Shown here in pieces: positions 55,121 through 60,826 of a stretch of DNA of 64,000 bases (position 1 is its first letter; each line of letters begins with the position of its first letter). Source of the DNA: Nitrosospira multiformis (GTDB taxonomy: Bacteria; Pseudomonadota; Gammaproteobacteria; Burkholderiales; Nitrosomonadaceae); contig JAFKJB010000005.1 in the NCBI GenBank assembly GCA_017306155.1, positions 124,001 to 188,000 of the forward strand, read 5' to 3'. The notes below the pieces were generated by a model. That model ran no database searches. It saw only the letters and a list, made by a program, of their open reading frames with translations, and was not told the DNA's origin. The position numbers and the translations under genes were made by a program.

Positions 55121-55690
55121 ATGAGCAAGCGCGAAAGATCGGAATTAACCTCAAAGCAACGGAGATTCACGGAAGAGTACGTTATCGACCTGAATGCCAC
55201 CGCCGCTTATCTTCGTGCTGGCTATACCGCTCGTGGTAATTCGGCTGAAGCGGCCGCCTCTCGATTGTTAAGTAATGTTAAGGTTCAGGAAGCCATCGAG
55301 CAGAAGCAAAACGAGGTTGCCAAGCGCTGTGAATTAACCACCGAGAATATCGTCCGGGAGGCCGCAGCAGTCGCGTTCTCCGACATACGCAGGTTGTTCA
55401 ACCCTGATGGATCACCGAAACCCATTCATGAAATCGATGATGCAACGGCGGCCGCCATCTCATCGATCGAAGTCGGCCAGATGGTCACTGACGGCAAGGT
55501 GACAGGGAGGACGTGCAGGATAAAGTTCTGGGACAAGAACAGCGCTCAGGAGCGGCTGTTCAGGCACATGGGGCTGTTTCGCAAGGAGCATTCGTCTCAA
55601 CGATCACCCCGCAAGATAGCAGTCGCCTTTGTCTCGCCGGATGGCGAGGTGGTGCCGTTCTCCGGTCACAGAAAAGCTGGAGAAACCTGA
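55121..55690 (+). CDS. terS: Phage-type terminase small subunit
   Basis: 189 residues. LTSKQRRFTEEYVIDLNATAAYLRAGYTARGNSAEAAASRLLSNVKVQEAIEQKQNEVAKRCELTTENIVREAAAVAFSDIRRLF is the standard Terminase_2 small-subunit pattern (DNA-recognising N-terminal HTH plus oligomerisation helices). The ATG at 55121 matches family starts; the frame is open to 55028. No large terminase follows. In phage satellites an orphan TerS redirects the helper phage packaging motor to satellite DNA. Confidence 0.9.
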   Translation: MSKRERSELTSKQRRFTEEYVIDLNATAAYLRAGYTARGNSAEAAASRLLSNVKVQEAIEQKQNEVAKRCELTTENIVREAAAVAFSDIRRLFNPDGSPKPIHEIDDATAAAISSIEVGQMVTDGKVTGRTCRIKFWDKNSAQERLFRHMGLFRKEHSSQRSPRKIAVAFVSPDGEVVPFSGHRKAGET

Positions 55691-55848
55691 CCGGTTTTTT
55701 ACCCGCTGGGATAACTGAGGGTTACGAGGCAGGCTAGAACACTGACCTGTGCTGCTATCACAAATAGGGCCTGGAACCAATGAAATCGTGATGGCATACA
55801 AAGAGAGTATCTCGTCTGAACCTGGAGAGTTGAATGACAAAATAGGTG

Positions 55849-56448
55849 ATGACGGTTACTCTAGGCGTATTATTAAACAGCCCTGTCTACGCAATGCAAT
55901 TCGAAACCCACGTGGTAGTGTCACCATTCGGTGACGGCGATAATTGGCGGCTCATAAAAGTCGAGCTACATTATCGAATTTATCAAACTAAAGGCCTAAT
56001 AATCCTGAAACCTGGATTTGTTACTGACTTCGTGAGCATACCCAGACCATTCTGGAGCCTTTTGCCAACGTGGGGTCAATATGGGCCAGCATCCATTGTT
56101 CATGATTTTCTCTACTGGGATCAGCAATGCACGCGCGAGCAAGCGGACGCTATCTTCCTAGCTGCAATGAAGGAATCGCAGGTTAGGGAGCCTTGGAGGT
56201 CAATTATTCATTTTGCGGTCAGGGTAGGGGGATACTTTTCATGGAAATCCAACCAGATTTTACGTCAATCTGGAAAAACTCGAGAAATACCAGACGACTT
56301 CCCGGAACCGGAGATTGGTGAAACTTGGGATAGTTACCAAAACCGTATCTACGAGAGTGGTCACCGCCCTAAACCACGGCCATCCTCCGATCCAAAGCCT
56401 CGATATTGCTCCGAATTAGAAAACCTTATCAAGTCGCGCGACAGATAA
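55849..56448 (+). CDS. DUF1353 phage-associated protein
   Basis: 199 residues. GLIILKPGFVTDFVSIPRPFWSLLPTWGQYGPASIVHDFLYWDQQCTREQADAIFLAAMKES is the DUF1353 core, with FVTDFxSIP and HDFLY motifs, found in phages and mobile elements; its function is unknown. The first 16 residues (MTVTLGVLLNSPVYA) look like a weak signal peptide, but the family usually starts at the MQFET position (55894). The start is therefore uncertain between GTG 55846, ATG 55849 and ATG 55894. Confidence 0.75.
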   Translation: MTVTLGVLLNSPVYAMQFETHVVVSPFGDGDNWRLIKVELHYRIYQTKGLIILKPGFVTDFVSIPRPFWSLLPTWGQYGPASIVHDFLYWDQQCTREQADAIFLAAMKESQVREPWRSIIHFAVRVGGYFSWKSNQILRQSGKTREIPDDFPEPEIGETWDSYQNRIYESGHRPKPRPSSDPKPRYCSELENLIKSRDR

Positions 56449-56644
56449 TCAACGGCTTCCGCTATTAAACATGAGAGATTTTAGTGCCCCTTCCTCAAAG
56501 TATTAGTAAGCTTTTCCGTATACAACGAATAACCCTTCTGATCCTAACGTATAAGTTCGCCTGCGATGCTATCTGCTCTCTTCCTCGCGAGGGGGTCGGT
56601 ATTCAGTGACGGCGACACGCTAACTGTAAGGGCTCGTGTGAGTA

Positions 56645-57580
56645 ATGGCATCGATCATCCCTGAGAACTCTGACACATTGATGCGTATGGCGGCGTTCAA
56701 CCATGTCCGCAGGCTTGGAGAAATCCACGCTCACCTCACAGCGGCCGAGTTGAACCCAGGTTTTGTCTTCCAAGGAGAGCGATTTCCGCTCATTAATCCG
56801 CAACGCGGCATTTTCAAGCCTCAACAGATGCGGTATCTGCTGTCGATCAAGACTGTATTTCCCAAGCCGGGAGCAAAGGTCTGGTACGACGACCAGCGCG
56901 ACGTGCATCGCCAGATTTTCGAGGGTGATGAGACAGTGGATTATGCTTTTATGGGCCAGAATCCGGACGCCGCCGACAACCATTGGCTTCGGGAGGCATT
57001 TGAAAACCACATACCGATCATTTACTTTCTCGGTATTGCGCCCGGGCGCTATCAAGCCGTGTTGCCGGTCTTCATTTCTGGGTGGGATGCCAAGGCCTTA
57101 AAGGCACGCGTCGCATTCGGCGTTACCGATCAGGCGGTGCTTGCACCGCCGGAGAATGCCCTCGAACGACGCTATGCCCTGCGTGCGGTCAAACAACGCC
57201 TCCATCAGGCTTCTTTTCGCGAGGCGGTCATCACGGCCTACAACGGTCGGTGCGCTCTGTCTGGATTACCGGGGGCGTTGTTGCTGGATGCCGCGCACAT
57301 CATCCAAGACAAAGACGAGAAGTTCGGCCAGCCAGTCGTGCCGAATGGCATCCCGTTATCCAAAATTCATCACGCCGCATTTGACGCGCATCTGATTGGT
57401 ATTGACCCGGACTATCGATTGCACGTCTCGGAACGTCTGCTAGTGCAGAAAGATGGTCCCATGCTCGAAGCCCTGAAGCGACTGGACGGTGGGATGCTTC
57501 ATCTGCCTGTGCGCAGCAAAGACCGGCCGGATCGCGATCGGCTGGCACAACGGTACGAGCGATTCGTGGCGGCGACTTGA
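56645..57580 (+). CDS. Standalone HNH restriction-type endonuclease
   Basis: 311 residues. The C-terminal HNH domain at about 200-265 reads FREAVITAYNGRCALSGLPGALLLDAAHIIQDKDEKFGQPVVPNGIPLSKIHHAAFDAHLIGIDP: AHI, PNGIPL and HHAAFD supply the H-N-H residues, though the zinc cysteines common in the fold are mostly absent. The N-terminal 180 residues (RLGEIHAHLTAAELNPGFVFQGERFPLINPQRGIFKPQQMRYLLSIKTVF) form a separate domain that I read as a specificity or modified-base reader module. The layout is as in COG3440-type predicted restriction enzymes. No methyltransferase is adjacent, fitting modification-dependent defence. Confidence 0.78.
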   Translation: MASIIPENSDTLMRMAAFNHVRRLGEIHAHLTAAELNPGFVFQGERFPLINPQRGIFKPQQMRYLLSIKTVFPKPGAKVWYDDQRDVHRQIFEGDETVDYAFMGQNPDAADNHWLREAFENHIPIIYFLGIAPGRYQAVLPVFISGWDAKALKARVAFGVTDQAVLAPPENALERRYALRAVKQRLHQASFREAVITAYNGRCALSGLPGALLLDAAHIIQDKDEKFGQPVVPNGIPLSKIHHAAFDAHLIGIDPDYRLHVSERLLVQKDGPMLEALKRLDGGMLHLPVRSKDRPDRDRLAQRYERFVAAT

Positions 57581-57665
57581 GATAGCTGCATCATATGTTC
57601 AGCATCGGCTATTCCATGATGGCTGTTCAAAGGGCTGACCGAGGACGGGTCCCATGGTGGTTGGA

Positions 57666-57806
57666 TCAATCACGGATTCCCACTCCCTTTTTCCAACACT
57701 GAAACTTCTCAAATATGCTCAAGTCCCCAAGTCGGGCGTAACTTCCCACTGACGCAATGCCGCCTGTAAAGCCCCATCTTGTGGACTTGCTCGTAAACTT
57801 TGTCAT
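57666..57806 (-). CDS. Possible 46-residue small protein
   Basis: ATG at 57806 is preceded by GGGGGAAAG at ideal distance. The predicted peptide begins MTKFTSKSTRWGFTGGIASVG and ends CWKKGVGIRD, with a Gly-rich middle. The frame is open further upstream to 57938, but that part has no ribosome site and overlaps the neighbour. I know no family, and it may not be real. It is 103 bases downstream of the 339-residue gene. Confidence 0.4.
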   Translation of the reverse strand: MTKFTSKSTRWGFTGGIASVGSYARLGDLSIFEKFQCWKKGVGIRD

Positions 57807-57909
57807 CTGCTTTCCCCCAGAGATACTCTTCGTAGATTCATCTGGATTACGGCCTATCGGATATTTATAAACGGTAGGCACAGTTGTCCTGTTCGCATGC
57901 GATCTGGCT

Positions 57910-58929
57910 TCAAACTGCTTCCAAGGAAGAATGAGCATTTACACCTGCGGTAACGGTGTAGTCGATGTTTCCGGTTGTGCCTTTTCTTATCAATGCCGGC
58001 CCTTGCTGAAAGGCCCATATTCCCATGTTGTCATGACGCAGATTTCGGCTGCTGTTGAAAAATGCCCGAACCATAATGGGACCTGTTGTCGGGCCTGTGA
58101 TTGAATTTATCCTGATCCTGTAGCTCGGCGTATTCCCATTGGGCCGTCCAGCATCATCTGAATGAATGGAGTCGAACACCGGCATTGCGGGACTCAGTGA
58201 GCGAGGCGTGACTGGCAGCAGCAGATTCGTCAATGAGGAATCGTAGGATAATGTCACGACATCGTTTTCTACGTGCAGACGAAGTGCGTCAACATCATGC
58301 CGGACATTGTCAATAAACATGGTGGAAATCTGGAGGAGCCGCACTGACTCGAACGTTCTTGCCTGCATGGGATCCGGTATCACGTCCTCTGTGAATTCAA
58401 ACGTACCTGCCACGTGGAGTATGGTAGCGAGGTCATGCGGCTCTTCCAGGGTCAAGAGCCAGGTGAGCGCCATGATCTGATTGGTCGTGCCGCTTTTGAG
58501 TAAACGATTTGCGCGAGAGGCCGTAATCCTGATCAGCAATCTGCCCGTGCCATTCTGATTGAGCTGGGAGGTGTCAATGGCAACGCGCTCCAACTGGGGA
58601 TGAAAGAATAGGGTCTTTTTTGGACATGAAGTCGATGTGCCGGAGATTGCCGGGCCGAGGACCAGGCTCTGACCGAACGGCAGCGGCGGGGTGGGATCAG
58701 CTCCGGGCTTAAGCCGCAGATAACCGGAAGAGTAGAGAACAAAAACCTGGGGGAAACGGCTTGGATTGGATACGCGCTTCGCAAGGGATAAAAGCCTGGC
58801 CCTCCCCATGGGCCTGCCGTTGACCAGGACTTCGAATGGATCTTCGGGAATGAACGCCCGCAGCTTTTTTATCACCCACACTCCGTCATTAAACACCCCT
58901 GACTTATTCAAAGCGTTCTCGTCTTCCAA
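57910..58929 (-). CDS. Unknown 339-residue island protein
   Basis: No family recognised. The sequence is rich in short beta-type stretches (VFVLYSSGYLRLKPGADPTPPLPFG; GRLLIRITASRANRLL; VVTLSYDSSLTNLLLPV; IMVRAFFNSSRNLRH), with few helices and no signal peptide or membrane segment. Pro and Gly are frequent. This suggests a mostly-beta fold, such as a surface, lectin-like or phage-structural protein. It ends with a variable Gly/Ala/Ser segment. Confidence 0.6.
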   Translation of the reverse strand: MEDENALNKSGVFNDGVWVIKKLRAFIPEDPFEVLVNGRPMGRARLLSLAKRVSNPSRFPQVFVLYSSGYLRLKPGADPTPPLPFGQSLVLGPAISGTSTSCPKKTLFFHPQLERVAIDTSQLNQNGTGRLLIRITASRANRLLKSGTTNQIMALTWLLTLEEPHDLATILHVAGTFEFTEDVIPDPMQARTFESVRLLQISTMFIDNVRHDVDALRLHVENDVVTLSYDSSLTNLLLPVTPRSLSPAMPVFDSIHSDDAGRPNGNTPSYRIRINSITGPTTGPIMVRAFFNSSRNLRHDNMGIWAFQQGPALIRKGTTGNIDYTVTAGVNAHSSLEAV

Positions 58930-58976
58930 GACTTGGTTACAGAAGTCCCATTAAGGGCGACTGCATAAGTTCGCCC

Positions 58977-59237
58977 CTAAGATTTGCGTGGACTCTTTAT
59001 CGTGCGAATGGCTTTATCCAGTAGAAAACGTGTTTTTTTGTCGGCTCGCTCGTCTCTCCTCGTCAACTCTTTCTGCACCATCTCTGCGAAAGCGATCAAC
59101 TCCTGGCGGGGATAAGCGTCCTGCACACCACAATCCTGAAAGAATTCAGCAATCCAATGAGCATTCAGTTCGGTGTTTCCCGTTTCTTCTAAATACGTCT
59201 CTGCTGCTATCTTTACGTAATCCGTCAGTTTGGGCAT
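58977..59237 (-). CDS. Small unknown protein
   Basis: 86 residues: MPKLTDYVKIAAETYLEETGNTELNAHWIAEFFQDCG ... FAEMVQKELTRRDERADKKTRFLLDKAIRTIKSPRKS. All-helical, charged and basic at the end. GGAGA precedes the ATG. It is 48 bases upstream of the 339-residue gene on the same strand, so they may form a pair. Function unknown. Confidence 0.55.
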   Translation of the reverse strand: MPKLTDYVKIAAETYLEETGNTELNAHWIAEFFQDCGVQDAYPRQELIAFAEMVQKELTRRDERADKKTRFLLDKAIRTIKSPRKS

Positions 59238-59337
59238 CGTGTCTCCTCATAGATCTGTAGATGCTCGCAAGTCGCAAACCCGGACTCAGGCCTAGCGTAC
59301 GATTTTTTCCGTTTCGTTAGGTGACCCTTGTAGCACG

Positions 59338-59363
59338 GCATGCGGCAAAACTCAGCCGCATGC
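59338..59363. repeat. Perfect hairpin downstream of the toxin gene
   Basis: Arms GCATGCGGC and GCCGCATGC (9 bp) with an 8-base loop, between the RelE/ParE toxin gene and the 86-residue gene. No T-run on either strand. It could be a terminator assisted by Rho or a protein-binding site. Confidence 0.45.
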
Positions 59364-59410
59364 AAAGTAAGAGCGCGTCTGCTCGTGCCGCCACATGATA
59401 GAAGATAGGA

Positions 59411-59725
59411 TTAAGGGGCGCGACTTTTTATCAAAGCCGGATTTCTGCGATGGTGCAGACAGGCAATGACAACAGGCTCCTCTTCTACCTTGAACCATAT
59501 TCCGTAGGGGAATCGCTTCATATTTGCCCGCCGTGCATCTTTAACTAATACCGGATAGAGCTGGGAATTGCTTTCAATCATGGCCAAGGTTTCCCCGACT
59601 TTGGCGACAAAATCAGCCCCTAATCCCAGACGCTGCTTTTCGTACCAGTCTCTTGCTTGAGCAATATCATTAAATGCTTGAAGGGTGACGATCAAGGCGT
59701 AAGCCGACGCAGTGCGTCCCTCCAC
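59411..59725 (-). CDS. RelE/ParE-family toxin
   Basis: 104 residues. Pattern: FNDIAQARDWYEKQRLGLGADFVAKVGETLAMIESNSQLYPVLVKDARRANMKRFPYGIWFKVEEEPVVIACLHHRRNP, with the typical ParE/RelE helix hairpin and the final beta-strand HHRRNP. The start is a GTG at 59725, inside the antitoxin gene (34-base overlap). Target (ribosome-bound mRNA or gyrase) cannot be decided from sequence. Confidence 0.87.
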   Translation of the reverse strand: MEGRTASAYALIVTLQAFNDIAQARDWYEKQRLGLGADFVAKVGETLAMIESNSQLYPVLVKDARRANMKRFPYGIWFKVEEEPVVIACLHHRRNPALIKSRAP

Positions 59726-59901
59726 GGCGTAGCAGTTTTCTTGTCTTCATCGTATGTCTTCAAACGGGACTCCACTTCATTCCTTACCTCTGGAGAAACC
59801 GGAATCTGTTCCTCCTCAAGACTTTCCGATAGTAGGTCCATCAGCTCAAGTTTTTGGTCGGCTGTAAGTGCCTTTACGTCATCCCTGGTTAACATTCTCA
59901 T
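59692..59901 (-). CDS. Antitoxin of RelE/ParE pair (addiction module, CHP02574-like)
   Basis: 69 residues: LTADQKLELMDLLSESLEEEQIPVSPEVRNEVESRLKTYDEDKKTATPWRDALRRL. This matches the short all-helical antitoxins that pair with ParE/RelE toxins (LS.eErleL...LW.S...). It precedes and overlaps the toxin, the usual order. It starts immediately at the end of the decayed resolvase gene, overlapping by four bases. Confidence 0.82.
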   Translation of the reverse strand: MRMLTRDDVKALTADQKLELMDLLSESLEEEQIPVSPEVRNEVESRLKTYDEDKKTATPWRDALRRLTP

Positions 59902-60480
59902 GAATTTGCCCCTCCTTCTAAGCTGGCACTCCGGGCATGTGGAATATGGCGATATAACGTTGAGGGCGCAACCCTTAACCGGCCTGCAACCGCAGCAACA
60001 GAAATATTGGGGTCCTTCAGCATAGCTTTGGCCGCTTGTAGATCCTCAGCCGAGCTGTAGGCCTGCCGCCGATGCGACCCCGTTCCCAAGCGGACTTCAA
60101 GCCTGCCTTGGTCTGATCCCGGATGACCCCTCGTTCAAACTCGGCCAGTGCTGCAAAAATATGGAAGACTAGCTTTCCACTTGCCGAACTGGTGTCAATT
60201 GAGTCTTGCAAGGATTTCAGGCCGATCCTCCGTCCTTCAAAATCCTCGACCGTCTCAATCAGTTGTTTCATGGACCGGGCAAGACGATCAAGTTTCCAGA
60301 CTATAAGAATATCCCCTTCACGCATGTATGACAGCGCGGCCTTCAGTTCCGGCCTGTCCCGTTGTTGCGCACCGGAAGCTTTTTCCTGAAGATTTTCTCG
60401 CACCCTTCTTTAGTTAGAACATCGAGCTGTAAAGCCAAATCCTGATCCTGGTACTTACCCATGCGTATCCGATTTTTATT
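59898..60480 (-). pseudogene. Serine resolvase/invertase, multiply frameshifted
   Basis: All parts of a Pin-type serine recombinase can be read in order but in different frames. KIGYAWVST at 60454-60480 has the start codon reading ATA and Arg replaced by Trp next to the catalytic Ser. DQDLALQLDVLTKEGCEKIF follows after a one-base loss. QEKASGAQQRDRPELKAALSYMREGDILIVWKLDRLARSMKQLIE...SAWERGRIGGRPTA follows in the frame of 60017-60403. The HTH tail SSAEDLQAAKAMLKDPNISVAAVAGRLRVAPSTLYRHIP is in the frame of 59898-60089. Three frameshifts plus loss of the start codon make it inactive. Confidence 0.85.
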
Positions 60481-60826
60481 TTACTTTCCTTTCTCTCTTG
60501 AAACTCAATTTAACTATAGCTTTTAGGAGAGTGGGCTTTCGAGAGATAGCTTTCGGAGATATTCTCAGCCTCAAACGGGACAAATTCGTGCTGGCCATCC
60601 CTATCTCTGAAAAACCACCGTTTTCTAGAGAATACTTGTTTCAAGGCACGACCGAAAAACCACACTCAAAATTAGGTGTACCTTCGTCCAATTGTTTGCT
60701 CAACCATAAAGCCTAACAATACAGTACCGATGATTTTGTCCCCCGATCCTTAAGACTGAACGGCAGAGTCAAATCGCGGCGACAGAAAAACATCGTTATC
60801 GACAAATAATAAAAGAGGAAACGCAC
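60481..60826. other. Gap before the dynamin-like gene
   Basis: 346 A/T-rich bases between the resolvase relic and the GTPase gene. An open frame of 72 codons at 60498-60716 has no Shine-Dalgarno sequence and no recognisable similarity, so I do not call it. The promoter of the GTPase gene is presumably here; AGAGGAAAC at 60817-60825 is its ribosome binding site. Confidence 0.5.

Noticed and set aside
60498-60716. 72-codon plus-strand frame before the dynamin-like gene
   Set aside because: No ribosome site, no recognisable sequence, lies in A/T-rich intergenic DNA.
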